Assembly: GCA_038232655.1 (NCBI GenBank)
Contig: JBBSNM010000001.1
Coordinates: 83,626 to 147,625 of the forward strand
DNA length: 64,000 bases
Direction: 5' to 3'
Source of the DNA: JACCVL01 sp038232655
Lineage (GTDB): Bacteria > Actinomycetota > Actinomycetes > Propionibacteriales > Nocardioidaceae
The notes under the pieces were generated by a model that did no database searches, was not told where the DNA came from, and worked only from the letters and a program-made list of their open reading frames with translations. Numbering within the stretch: the stretch's first letter is position 1; every line of letters begins with the position of its first letter. Shown piece by piece: positions 25,723-35,680 of this stretch. Both the position numbers and the translations under genes were made by a program.

Positions 25723-26688
25723 ATGGCATCAACCACCACGAAGCGGGCGTCAGCCACCCGTGACAGCGGGGACGGCCGCGACAGCGTCGGGATGTACCTC
25801 GACGAGATCGCCCGCACGCCGTTGCTGAACGCGGCGCAGGAGGTCGAGCTCAGCAAGGCCATCGAGGCCGGGCTGCTCGCCGAGCGACTGCTGGCCGAGG
25901 GCCGGGTGGGCCGGCGCAAGGGTGGTGCGCCCAAGTTCGCGACCGAGGCCGAGCTGGAATGGCTGGTCGCCGACGGACGCCGGGCACAGCAGTTGTTCAC
26001 GACCGCCAACCTGCGGCTGGTGGTGTCCATCGCGCGCAAGTACGGCCGAAACCAGATGCCGATGCTCGACCTGATCCAGGAAGGCAACACCGGGCTGATC
26101 CGGGCCGTGGAGAAGTTCGACTACGCCAAGGGGTACAAGTTCTCGACTTACGCGACCTGGTGGGTGCGGCAGGCGATCACCCGAGGCGTGGCACAGCAGG
26201 CGCGGGTCGTCCGGCTGCCCGTCCACGTCGTCGAAGAGCTGAACCAGATCGGCGCCGCCCGCCGCACCCTGGAGCGCCGCCTCGGCCGCGAGGCGGAGGC
26301 GCACGAGATCGCCGCCGAGCTGGCCATGGACCTCAACAGGGTGAGCGACCTGATTCGCTGGGGCCGCGACCATGTCAGCCTGGACACCCCGGTCGACGAC
26401 GAGGGTGACACCTCGCTGGGCGACCTGGTGGCGCGCGAAGGCGCACCCGGACCGGACATCACCTTGCTGGACCGCGAGTCCCGGGCACGGCTGAGCGACC
26501 TGATCGACCGCCTCGGTGAGCGGGAGGCCGACATCATCAAGTCCCGCTTCGGGCTGATCGACGGCCGCACACACAAGCTCGCCGACATCGGGGTGCGGCA
26601 CGGCATCTCGGCCGAGCGGGTCCGCCAGCTGGAGCGCGAGGCACTCGCGACGCTGCGCTCGATCGCCGACCCAGACCTGGCCGCTTGA
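25723..26688 (+). CDS. Group-2 (principal-like) sigma-70 factor
   Basis: 321 residues, with regions 1.2 to 4 but without the long N-terminal tail of SigA. DSVGMYLDEIARTPLLNAAQEVELSKAIEAG opens region 1.2. NLRLVVSIARKYGR, MLDLIQEGNTGLIRAVEKFDYAKGYKFSTYATWWVRQAITRG form region 2. Region 4.2 has KLADIGVRHGISAERVRQLE. The size and the ERRLGREAEAHEIAAELAMDL segment match SigB/HrdA/HrdD-type alternates, which overlap the principal sigma in promoter choice and run stress or stationary-phase genes. An ECF-type promoter directly upstream suggests a cascade from a thiol-stress sigma. AGGGGGG about 10 nt before ATG 25723. Confidence 0.92.
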   Translation: MASTTTKRASATRDSGDGRDSVGMYLDEIARTPLLNAAQEVELSKAIEAGLLAERLLAEGRVGRRKGGAPKFATEAELEWLVADGRRAQQLFTTANLRLVVSIARKYGRNQMPMLDLIQEGNTGLIRAVEKFDYAKGYKFSTYATWWVRQAITRGVAQQARVVRLPVHVVEELNQIGAARRTLERRLGREAEAHEIAAELAMDLNRVSDLIRWGRDHVSLDTPVDDEGDTSLGDLVAREGAPGPDITLLDRESRARLSDLIDRLGEREADIIKSRFGLIDGRTHKLADIGVRHGISAERVRQLEREALATLRSIADPDLAA

Positions 26689-26696
26689 CCGGGCGA

Positions 26697-27311
26697 TCAG
26701 GGGGTTCGGCCGGCGGCGGACGCTAGCCGCCGCCACAGGGCGTCGACGCGGACGTCGAGCTCGGTCAGCTCGCCGGCGTTGTCGACCACCTCGTCGGCTG
26801 CCTCGAGCCGCTGACTCCGCGTGCTCTGGGCGCCCATCCGGGCGGCGGCGTCGTCGGGGTCCATACCGCGTTCTCGCACCAGACGCTCGAGCCGCGTCCG
26901 GTCAGGTGCGTCCACGACGACCAGCACGTCGAAGTGGCCGCCCTGGCCGGTCTCGATCAGCAGCGGGATGTCGTGCACGACGACTGCCCGCGGGTCCAAC
27001 GCCGCGGCGTCGGCCTCCAGTTGCGCGGCACGGGCGCGTACCCGGGGGTGCACGATGGACTCCAGCGCGCGGCGCGCGGACTCGTCGGTGAAGACCGCAC
27101 GTCCCAGTGCTGACCGGTCGAGCTCGCCATCGGGGTCGACGATCGACGGGCCGAACGCGGCCACCACGTGGTCGAAGCCTTCGGTGCCCGCGGCCACCGC
27201 CGCCCTGGCGAGGACGTCGGAGTCGATCACGACGGCTCCGTGTGCCGCCAGCCGGTTGCTCACCTCGCTCTTGCCCGACGCGATCCCGCCAGTCAGCCCC
27301 ACTCGCAGCAC
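26697..27311 (-). CDS. coaE: Dephospho-CoA kinase
   Basis: 204 residues; phosphorylates dephospho-CoA at the 3'-ribose hydroxyl, the last step of CoA synthesis. The P-loop GLTGGIASGKSEVSNRL starts at residue 5. DSDVLARA holds the catalytic Asp, VHPRVRA the conserved mid-protein signature, and HDIPLLIETG and VDNAGELTEL the later blocks. Length is normal for stand-alone CoaE; some actinobacteria have a C-terminal GrpB-like fusion, absent here. It begins 56 bp after rpsA and is probably cotranscribed with it, an arrangement widespread in actinomycetes. Confidence 0.93.
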   Translation of the reverse strand: MLRVGLTGGIASGKSEVSNRLAAHGAVVIDSDVLARAAVAAGTEGFDHVVAAFGPSIVDPDGELDRSALGRAVFTDESARRALESIVHPRVRARAAQLEADAAALDPRAVVVHDIPLLIETGQGGHFDVLVVVDAPDRTRLERLVRERGMDPDDAAARMGAQSTRSQRLEAADEVVDNAGELTELDVRVDALWRRLASAAGRTP

Positions 27312-27367
27312 CGACCCAGCCTCGCAGGCCCGCCCAGGCGCAGCTGCGTCGGTGCGCGAGCGGGCGC

Positions 27368-28990
<1,623 letters not shown>

Positions 28991-29143
28991 GGGGTGGGTG
29001 GTCTCCGGGGACGGGGAATCGTGCTGGGCGCGCGGCGACCCTGGTCCGCAGGAGGTGAGGACCCGCGACGAGCGCGAGACGATCTTCTCGGTGCGAGCAC
29101 GGCCTGCTCCATACGAGGCCGCGCAGGCCACAGCGCGTTCTCA

Positions 29144-29173
29144 AGTTTACGGGCCGGCTTCGGTGGTGGTCAA
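29144..29173 (-). promoter_or_regulatory. SigA-type promoter of rpsA
   Basis: On the minus strand TTGACC (29173-29168) and TAAACT (29149-29144) are separated by 18 nt, the best consensus-like promoter in the window. The predicted start is near 29137, giving a 5' leader of about 147 nt before the rpsA ATG, long enough to carry the autoregulatory structure known for S1 genes in some bacteria. Confidence 0.75.
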
Positions 29174-29214
29174 CGCGGGTCACCCCCGTCGCGGCGCCTC
29201 GTCGGCTGGGCCGC

Positions 29215-31938
29215 TCAGTGCCCGGCGTCGTGCCAGGTCAGGCCGACTCCAACCGAAACGTCCAGCGGCACGGTAAGATCGTAGGCGGTGGCCATGTGGG
29301 AGCAGACCAGCTCCTTCACCGCGCCCCGCTCCCCCGGCGCCACCTCGAGCACCAGCTCGTCGTGCACCTGCAGCAACAGCCGAGAACCGAGCCTGCTGGC
29401 CTCGAGCGCCTCGTGCACGCCGAGCATCGCGACCTTGATGATGTCGGCGGCCGAGCCCTGGATGGGCGCGTTCAGCGCCATCCGCTCGGCCATTTCGCGG
29501 CGCTGCCGGTTGTCGCTGGTCAGATCGGGCAGGTAGCGACGGCGCCCCATCAGCGTCTCGGTGTAGCCGGTGCGCCTGGCCTCGTCGACGACGCCGCGCA
29601 GGTAGTCGCGCACCCCACCGAAGTTGAGGAAGTATTCGTCCATCAGCGCCTGCGCCTCGGCGGTCTCCACGCCAAGCTGCTGGGACAGACCGTAGGCCGA
29701 CAGCCCGTAGGCCAGCCCGTAGTTCATCGCCTTGATCTTGGCCCGCATCGCGCCGGTGACCTCGCCGACCCCCACGGAGAACACCGAGGAGGCGGTCGCG
29801 CTGTGGAAGTCCGTGCCGGACTTGAAGGCGGCGATCAGGTCGGCGTCTCGTGACAGGTCGGCCATGATGCGCATCTCGATCTGGCTGTAGTCGGCGGTGA
29901 GCAAGCACTCGTACGCGGGGCCGACCCGGAAGGCGGCGCGGATGCGGCGGCCGGACTCGGTGCGGATCGGGATGTTCTGCAGGTTCGGGTCGGTGGAGCT
30001 CAACCTGCCGGTCGCCGCGATCATCTGGTTGAAGGTGGTGTGGATGCGTCCGTCGGTGGCCACCGTCTTGCGCAGCCCCTCGACGGTGGAACGCAGCCGG
30101 CTGGCGTCACGGTGGGCCAGCAGGTGCATCAGGAACGGGTGCTCGGTCTTGGCGTGCAGCTGTTGCAGGGCCTCGGCGTCGGTGGTGTAGCCGGTCTTGG
30201 TGCGCTTGGTCTTCGGCATGCCCAGCTCGTCGAACAGCACCACCTGCAGCTGCTTGGGCGAGCCCAGGTTGATCTGCTTCCCGATGACCTCGTAGGCCTC
30301 GTCGGCTGCCTGCCGCACCAGCGCCGCGAAGTCGTCCTCGAGCCGGGCGAGCTGGTCGTCGTCGACCGCGATGCCGACCCGCTCCATGTCGGCGAGCACG
30401 CTCACCAGCGGCAGCTCGACCTCGGCAAGCAGCCGGCTGCCGCCACGCTGCTCGAGGTCGGCGTCCAGCGCGGCGGCCAGGTCGACGCTGGCCCGCGCCC
30501 GCAGCATCGCGGTCGCCGAGACAGCCGCACCCGCGTCGGGACCGAGGTCGAGCGCGAGCTGGTCGGGGCTCGCGGCGTCGTCGCGGAGCTCACGACCCAG
30601 GTGCCGCAGGGTCAGGTCGGCGAGATCGTACGACCGCTGGTCTGGTCTGCCGAGATAGGCCGCAAGCGCGGTGTCGGTGACGACGCCCTCGAGCCGCCAA
30701 CCTCGATGGGCGAGGGCGAGCATCGGACCCTTGGCGTCGTGCAGCACCTTGGGGCGCTCGGGGTCGGCCAGCCAGCCGGCCAGCGCTCGTTCGTCGGCCG
30801 CGGTGGTCGGCGCACCCTCGACGACCTCGACATAGCCGGCGGCGCCGGCACCGGTGGCGAGCGCCACCCCATCCACCCGTCCGCCCCCCGCGCCCCAGCT
30901 GCCGACGACGTCGACGCCAACCGGCACCCCGGCACCGGCGAGCGCACCGAGCCAGCCGGCGACCTCGCCGGCGCCGAGCACCTCACCGACCATGCTGAAC
31001 GAACCCTCGGCGACGGGCTCGTCGGCGGACAAGGTGGCGAACAGCCGGTCCCGCAGCACCCGGAACTCCAGGCCGTCGAAGACGGTGTGGATCGCCTCGC
31101 GGTCCCACGGCTGCAGCGACAGGTCCGACGGCCCCAGCGGCAGCTCGAGGTCACGCACCAGCTCGTTGACCCGCCGGTTGCGCTGCACGTCCCCGAGCCG
31201 CTCGCGCAGCGAGTCGCCGGCCTTGCCCGGGATCTCGCCCACATGCTCGACCAGGCCGTTCAGGTCGCCGAAGCGGTCGATCCACTTGGCGGCGGTCTTC
31301 GGCCCCACCCCCGGCACGCCGGGAAGGTTGTCGCTGGTCTCGCCGACGAGCGCGGCCAGGTCGGGGTAGCGCGCCGGTGACACGCCGTACTTGTCCTGCA
31401 CCGCGGCCGGTGTCATGCGGACCAGGTCGGAGACCCCCTTGCGCGGGTAGAGCACCGTCACCCGATCCGAGACCAGCTGCAGGGCGTCGCGGTCACCGGT
31501 GCAGATCAGCACGTCGAAGCCGCCGGCCTGGGCCCGGGTCGTCAAGGTGGCGATGACGTCGTCGGCCTCATACCCCTCGCGCTCGAGGCTCGGTACGTGC
31601 AGCGCGTCGAGGACCTCCTTGACCAGCGACACCTGGCCGGCGAACTCCGGCGGCGAGGACGAGCGGTTGCCCTTGTAGTCGGCGTACTCGGCCAGCCGGA
31701 ACGTCTGCCTGGAGACGTCGAAGGCCACCCCGACGTGCGTCGGCTGCTCGTCTCGCAGCACGTTGATGAGCATCGAGGTGAAGCCGTAGACGGCGTTGGT
31801 GGGTTGGCCAGTGGAGGTGGCGAAGTTCTCCACCGGCAGGGCGAAGAAGGCGCGGTACGCGAGGGAGTGGCCATCGAGCAGCAGCAGCCGTGGACGGTCG
31901 GTCGGGTCCGGCCCCTGGGGCGTCCTCGGGTCAGGCAC
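29215..31938 (-). CDS. polA: DNA polymerase I, proofreading domain probably inactive
   Basis: 907 residues. The 5'-3' exonuclease/flap domain (1-about 310) starts LLLLDGHSLAYRAFFALP and contains SDNLPGVPGVGPKTAAKW. The middle domain has VGVDVVGSW where E. coli has the DTE metal-binding motif, so the second carboxylate is missing and 3'-5' proofreading is probably lost, as in many actinobacteria. Polymerase motifs A (LLTADYSQIEMRI), B (RAKIKAMNYGLAYGLS) and C (LLLQVHDELVLEV) are intact. The start is set at GTG 31938 because a TAGAGT box ends 7 nt before it (leaderless pattern); an upstream start at 31998 would overlap the divergent gene's promoter. Confidence 0.93.
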   Translation of the reverse strand: MPDPRTPQGPDPTDRPRLLLLDGHSLAYRAFFALPVENFATSTGQPTNAVYGFTSMLINVLRDEQPTHVGVAFDVSRQTFRLAEYADYKGNRSSSPPEFAGQVSLVKEVLDALHVPSLEREGYEADDVIATLTTRAQAGGFDVLICTGDRDALQLVSDRVTVLYPRKGVSDLVRMTPAAVQDKYGVSPARYPDLAALVGETSDNLPGVPGVGPKTAAKWIDRFGDLNGLVEHVGEIPGKAGDSLRERLGDVQRNRRVNELVRDLELPLGPSDLSLQPWDREAIHTVFDGLEFRVLRDRLFATLSADEPVAEGSFSMVGEVLGAGEVAGWLGALAGAGVPVGVDVVGSWGAGGGRVDGVALATGAGAAGYVEVVEGAPTTAADERALAGWLADPERPKVLHDAKGPMLALAHRGWRLEGVVTDTALAAYLGRPDQRSYDLADLTLRHLGRELRDDAASPDQLALDLGPDAGAAVSATAMLRARASVDLAAALDADLEQRGGSRLLAEVELPLVSVLADMERVGIAVDDDQLARLEDDFAALVRQAADEAYEVIGKQINLGSPKQLQVVLFDELGMPKTKRTKTGYTTDAEALQQLHAKTEHPFLMHLLAHRDASRLRSTVEGLRKTVATDGRIHTTFNQMIAATGRLSSTDPNLQNIPIRTESGRRIRAAFRVGPAYECLLTADYSQIEMRIMADLSRDADLIAAFKSGTDFHSATASSVFSVGVGEVTGAMRAKIKAMNYGLAYGLSAYGLSQQLGVETAEAQALMDEYFLNFGGVRDYLRGVVDEARRTGYTETLMGRRRYLPDLTSDNRQRREMAERMALNAPIQGSAADIIKVAMLGVHEALEASRLGSRLLLQVHDELVLEVAPGERGAVKELVCSHMATAYDLTVPLDVSVGVGLTWHDAGH

Positions 31939-31945
31939 GTCGGCG

Positions 31946-31951
31946 ACTCTA
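31946..31951 (-). promoter_or_regulatory. -10 box of polA, leaderless arrangement
   Basis: TAGAGT on the minus strand ends 7 nt before the proposed GTG start of polA. This is the spacing of actinobacterial leaderless transcripts, and it decides the choice of start codon. No strong -35 is seen. Confidence 0.5.
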
Positions 31952-32015
31952 GTCTGAGGCTCCGACAGCCCCACCTGCGCTTGCCACCGGCCGCGCACAC
32001 CCGAAGGGACCCTGC

Positions 32016-32399
32016 GTGGACCAGCCCGAGACAGTCGCCCTGCACGACCGGATGGGTATCGCGATCCTCGAGTCCACCGCGGACCGCGTCGTTGCCACCA
32101 TGCCGGTCGACGGCAACACCCAGCCCTCGGGGCTGCTGCACGGGGGGGCGTCGTGCGTGCTCGCGGAGAGCGTCGGCTCCATCGGCGCCACCCTGCACGC
32201 GGGGTCCGGCCGGGTCGCGGTCGGCGTCGACATCAACGCCACCCACCACCGCGCCGTTCGTACGGGTGTCGTCAGCGCGGTGGCCACCCCGCTGCACCGC
32301 GGCCGCACGGTCGCGACCTACGACGTCGCGATCACCGACGAGCAGGACCGGCGGGTCTGCAGCGCACGCATCAGCTGCCAGCTTGTCGCGCTGGCTTGA
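32016..32399 (+). CDS. PaaI-family hotdog thioesterase
   Basis: 127 residues forming a single hotdog fold. The signature QPSGLLHGGASCVLAESVGS contains the HGG loop and the catalytic Glu/Asp position of PaaI/YdiI-type acyl-CoA thioesterases; VGVDINATHHRAVRTGVV is the second strand block. Such enzymes hydrolyse phenylacetyl-, DHNA- or benzoyl-type CoA esters; the substrate here is open. GTG at 32016, divergent from polA with 77 bp between the starts. The DUF554 gene follows 10 bp after the stop, probably in the same transcript. Confidence 0.85.
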   Translation: MDQPETVALHDRMGIAILESTADRVVATMPVDGNTQPSGLLHGGASCVLAESVGSIGATLHAGSGRVAVGVDINATHHRAVRTGVVSAVATPLHRGRTVATYDVAITDEQDRRVCSARISCQLVALA

Positions 32400-32409
32400 G
32401 GCGGAGCAG

Positions 32410-33198
32410 GTGTTTCGCGGGTTCGGCACGGTCGTCAACGTCGCGACGGTGCTGCTCGGCTCCGGCCTCGGCGTGCTCATCGGCCACCGACTGCGCCAGC
32501 AAACCAAGGACATCGTCACCGACGGCCTCGGGCTGGTGACCCTGCTCGTCGCTGCCCTGTCCGCGGCAGCGGTTACCGACCCCGAGCTCGCCGCCGCGGT
32601 TGGTGACAGCGCGCCGGTGCTGATCGTGCTCGGGGCGGTGCTCGTCGGCGGCATCACCGGTTCGTGGTTGGGCATCGAGGACCGCCTGGAGCGGTTGGGC
32701 ACCGTCCTGCGTCGGCGGCTGGTGCGAGGCACCGGCGCCGGCCTCGGCGCTCCGGCGGACCGCGGCAGTGACCAACACGGCACCGCCGGCCAGCAGCGCT
32801 TCGTCGAGGGCTTCCTGACCGCGTCCCTGGTCTTCTGCGTGGGGCCGCTGACGGTTCTCGGCTCCCTGTCCGACGGTCTCGGACAGGGAGCCGACCAGCT
32901 GGTGCTCAAATCGGTGCTCGACGGCTTCGCCGCCATCGCGTTCGCGGCCAGCTTCGGCTGGGGGGTCGCCGCCTCGGCACTGGCGGTGTTGACCGTGCAG
33001 GGGTCGCTCACCGCGCTCGGCGCCGCGCTGGGCTCCTTCGTCCCCGATGCCCATTTGGTCGCGCTGACCGCCACCGGCGGCCTGCTGCTGGTGGGGGTGG
33101 CACTGCGGCTGCTGCAGATCCGTCGGGTGCCTGTCGGTGACCTGCTGCCGGCGCTGCTGGTCGCCCCGATGCTGGTGCAGATTGTCATCAGCGTGTGA
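32410..33198 (+). CDS. DUF554 family membrane protein (YqgA-like)
   Basis: 262 residues. FGTVVNVATVLLGSGLGVLIGHRL at the start and GFLTASLVFCVGPLTVLGSLSDGL in the middle are the DUF554/YqgA signatures; six to seven membrane helices are expected. GTG at 32410 has GGCGGAG about 4 nt upstream and is the start that aligns with the family; a much longer frame extending back over the thioesterase gene is a shadow. The family's function is unknown, though it is widespread in bacteria. It ends about 120 bp before livH. Confidence 0.85.
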   Translation: MFRGFGTVVNVATVLLGSGLGVLIGHRLRQQTKDIVTDGLGLVTLLVAALSAAAVTDPELAAAVGDSAPVLIVLGAVLVGGITGSWLGIEDRLERLGTVLRRRLVRGTGAGLGAPADRGSDQHGTAGQQRFVEGFLTASLVFCVGPLTVLGSLSDGLGQGADQLVLKSVLDGFAAIAFAASFGWGVAASALAVLTVQGSLTALGAALGSFVPDAHLVALTATGGLLLVGVALRLLQIRRVPVGDLLPALLVAPMLVQIVISV

Positions 33199-33316
33199 TC
33201 TTCGCGGCCACCGATCCAGCCGACCGCTCGCTATGATCCGCAGGTCGGCCGTGCCCGGTGGCGGCTCGACGCGTGGCTCTGCCCAGGATCGCGCCGAGCC
33301 GGACGGGAGTTGCTTC

Positions 33317-34654
33317 GTGCGCAGGCTGTTCATCGCGGTGGTCTTGACGTTGGTGGGCGGGCTGTTCGGTGCCGCGGCCGTCACCGCGGCTGGTCCTGCG
33401 GCCGCTGACGGTGGCGGTGGCACTGGCGGCGAGGACGCGCTCACCATCAATGCCACGCTGGTCGACGCCACCGACGTCGACCGCACGGACAACGACACGT
33501 CCAACGACAAGCCGGCCCCGGTGCCCGGTGTGGACATCGTGGTGACCACCCCCGACGGCACCGAGGTGGGCACCGCGACCTCGGGTGAGGACGGCGTTGC
33601 AGCAGTCACCGTGCCGCAGAGCGGCGAGTACGTGGTCACCATCGACACCGACACACTGCCCAAGGACACGTTCCTGACCGACCCCGACCGGGTCAAGGCC
33701 ACCGTCAACGTGCTCGGGTTCGACGCGACGGTCCAGTTCCCGATCGGCCCCGACACCCGCACCCTCGAGACCTGGGTGGACCGGCTGCCCGACCTGCTGC
33801 TGCAGGGGATCAAGTTCGGCCTGTTGATCGCGCTGGCGGCGCTCGGGTTGTCGATGATCTACGGGACGACCGGGCTGACGAACTTCTCCCACGGCGAGCT
33901 GGTCACCCTCGGCGGGATCCTCACCTGGACGCTGAACCGCCAGGCCGGGCTGCCGGTGCTCTGGGCGGCGTTGCTGGCGGTGGTCATGATGGCCGGGCTG
34001 GGCGCCGTGCAAGACCTCGGCTTCTGGCGACCGCTGCGTAGCCGGGGCACGGGCAACATCGCGCTGATGATCGTGAGCATCGGCTTCGGCCTGTTCCTGC
34101 GCAACGTCTACCAGTACTTCTTCGGCGACGACACCCGCGCGTACAGCCAGTACACCAGCCAGGGGCCGCTGGACCTGCCGCTGGTCGAGCCGACCCCCAA
34201 GGACCTGGTCATCATCGCGGTCGCGATCGCCGTGCTGGTGGCCGTGTCGCTGCTGCTGGCCCGCACCCGGCTGGGCAAGGCGACCCGGGCGGTCGCGGAC
34301 AACCCGTCGCTGGCCGCCGCGTCCGGCATCAACGTCGCGCAGGTCATCACGGTGGTCTGGATCGCCGGGACCGCGCTGGCCGGGCTGTCCGGTGCGCTGT
34401 TCGGCGTGGACCAGCAGGTCGAATACCAGATGGGCTTCAAGATATTGCTGCTGGTCTTCGCCGGGGTCACCCTCGGCGGGCTCGGCACGATCTGGGGAGC
34501 GATGCTGGGCAGCCTCATCGTCGGCATCATGATCGAGCTGTCCACCCTGGTCGTGCCGGCCGAGCTCAAGTACGTGGGCGCGCTGGTGCTGCTCATCCTC
34601 ATCCTCCTCGTCCGACCCCAGGGCATCCTGGGTCGGCGTGAGCGCGTCGGCTGA
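33317..34654 (+). CDS. livH: Branched-chain amino acid ABC permease LivH with an added N-terminal extracytoplasmic domain
   Basis: 445 residues, against roughly 290-300 for a usual LivH. Residues 1-31 form a signal peptide. Residues 44-145 are an extracytoplasmic beta-sandwich-like segment (PVPGVDIVVTTPDGTEVGTA, then DGVAAVTVPQSGEYVVTID), similar to carboxypeptidase regulatory or Ig-like folds. From about 155 the standard permease follows: GLSMIYGTTGLTNFSHGELVTLGG, DNPSLAAASGIN near the EAA loop, and GGLGTIWGAMLGSLIVGI. GTG 33317 with GGGAG 8 nt upstream. First gene of the livHMGF operon. The added domain may contact the binding protein LivK. Confidence 0.88.
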   Translation: MRRLFIAVVLTLVGGLFGAAAVTAAGPAAADGGGGTGGEDALTINATLVDATDVDRTDNDTSNDKPAPVPGVDIVVTTPDGTEVGTATSGEDGVAAVTVPQSGEYVVTIDTDTLPKDTFLTDPDRVKATVNVLGFDATVQFPIGPDTRTLETWVDRLPDLLLQGIKFGLLIALAALGLSMIYGTTGLTNFSHGELVTLGGILTWTLNRQAGLPVLWAALLAVVMMAGLGAVQDLGFWRPLRSRGTGNIALMIVSIGFGLFLRNVYQYFFGDDTRAYSQYTSQGPLDLPLVEPTPKDLVIIAVAIAVLVAVSLLLARTRLGKATRAVADNPSLAAASGINVAQVITVVWIAGTALAGLSGALFGVDQQVEYQMGFKILLLVFAGVTLGGLGTIWGAMLGSLIVGIMIELSTLVVPAELKYVGALVLLILILLVRPQGILGRRERVG

Positions 34655-34684
34655 CGGCGACCGGTCGGTCTGAAGGGACGTGGC

Positions 34685-35680
34685 ATGAACTGGGACCAGA
34701 TCATCGAGTTCTCCCTCCGCTCGGCGTTCGGCAGCGACGCGATCGTGTACGCGATGGCAGCGATCGGGCTGAACATCCACTTCGGCTACACCGGGCTGCT
34801 CAACTTCGGGCAGGCCGGCTTCATGGCCGTCGGCGGCTACGGCATCGCTGCCAGCGTGACGACGTTCGGGTTGTCGTTCTGGGTGGCGGTCCCGATCGGG
34901 ATCCTGGCGGCGATCGTGTTCGCCCTGCTGCTGGGCGCCCCAACGCTGCGGCTGCGCGCCGACTATCTGGCGATCGTCACCATCGCCGCGGCCGAGATCA
35001 TCCGCATCGTGGTGGGGTCGGTGACCCTGCAGGAATACTTCGGCGGCCGGGACGGGCTGCAAGAGTTCAACGACTCGTTTACCGCGATCAACCCCTACGA
35101 CTCCTCGCTGAACCTGTTCCTGTTCACGCTGCGACCCAACGACGCCTGGGTCTTCACCGTCGGCTGGATCATGGTGGCGCTGGCCTGCCTGCTGGTGTGG
35201 GCGTTGATGCGCAGCCCGTGGGGTCGGGTGCTGAAGTCGATCCGCGAGGACGAGGAAGCCGTCCGCTCGCTGGGCAAGAACGTCTACAGCTACAAGATGC
35301 AGGCGCTGGTGCTCGGTGGCGTCCTCGGCGGCATCGCCGGCTTCCTCGTGGCCCTGGACCAGGCGGCGATCAATCCCGAGAACTTCTCCACCGACGTGAC
35401 GTTCTTCGCCTACACCGTGCTGATCCTCGGTGGCGCGGGCCGGGTGTTCGGCCCGGTGGTCGGCGCCATCATGTTCTGGTTCCTCATCAGCGTCCTCGGC
35501 AACTTCTTCACCCAGGCCACCGCCGGGGCCAACCCGCTGATCAGTCCGGACATCATGACCGGGACGCAGGCCAGCCTGGTGCGCTTCATCGCCGCCGGGC
35601 TCGGGCTGGTGCTGCTCATCATCTTCCGCCCACAGGGGATCTTCGGAGACAAGAGGGAGATCGCACTCGATGCCCGCTGA
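34685..35680 (+). CDS. livM: Branched-chain amino acid ABC permease LivM
   Basis: 331 residues, the second permease. GLNIHFGYTGLLNFGQAGFMAVGGYG is the LivM opening signature; LRADYLAIVTIAAAEIIRIV and RSPWGRVLKSIREDEEAVRSLGKNVYSYK form the cytoplasmic loop that contacts the ATPases; ILGGAGRVFGPVVGAIMFWF lies near the end. About nine hydrophobic helices. ATG at 34685, 30 bp after livH; it overlaps livG by 11 nt, so translation is coupled. There is a 50-residue insert between helices (about 116-150, GGRDGLQEFNDSF) likely exposed outside. Confidence 0.92.
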   Translation: MNWDQIIEFSLRSAFGSDAIVYAMAAIGLNIHFGYTGLLNFGQAGFMAVGGYGIAASVTTFGLSFWVAVPIGILAAIVFALLLGAPTLRLRADYLAIVTIAAAEIIRIVVGSVTLQEYFGGRDGLQEFNDSFTAINPYDSSLNLFLFTLRPNDAWVFTVGWIMVALACLLVWALMRSPWGRVLKSIREDEEAVRSLGKNVYSYKMQALVLGGVLGGIAGFLVALDQAAINPENFSTDVTFFAYTVLILGGAGRVFGPVVGAIMFWFLISVLGNFFTQATAGANPLISPDIMTGTQASLVRFIAAGLGLVLLIIFRPQGIFGDKREIALDAR

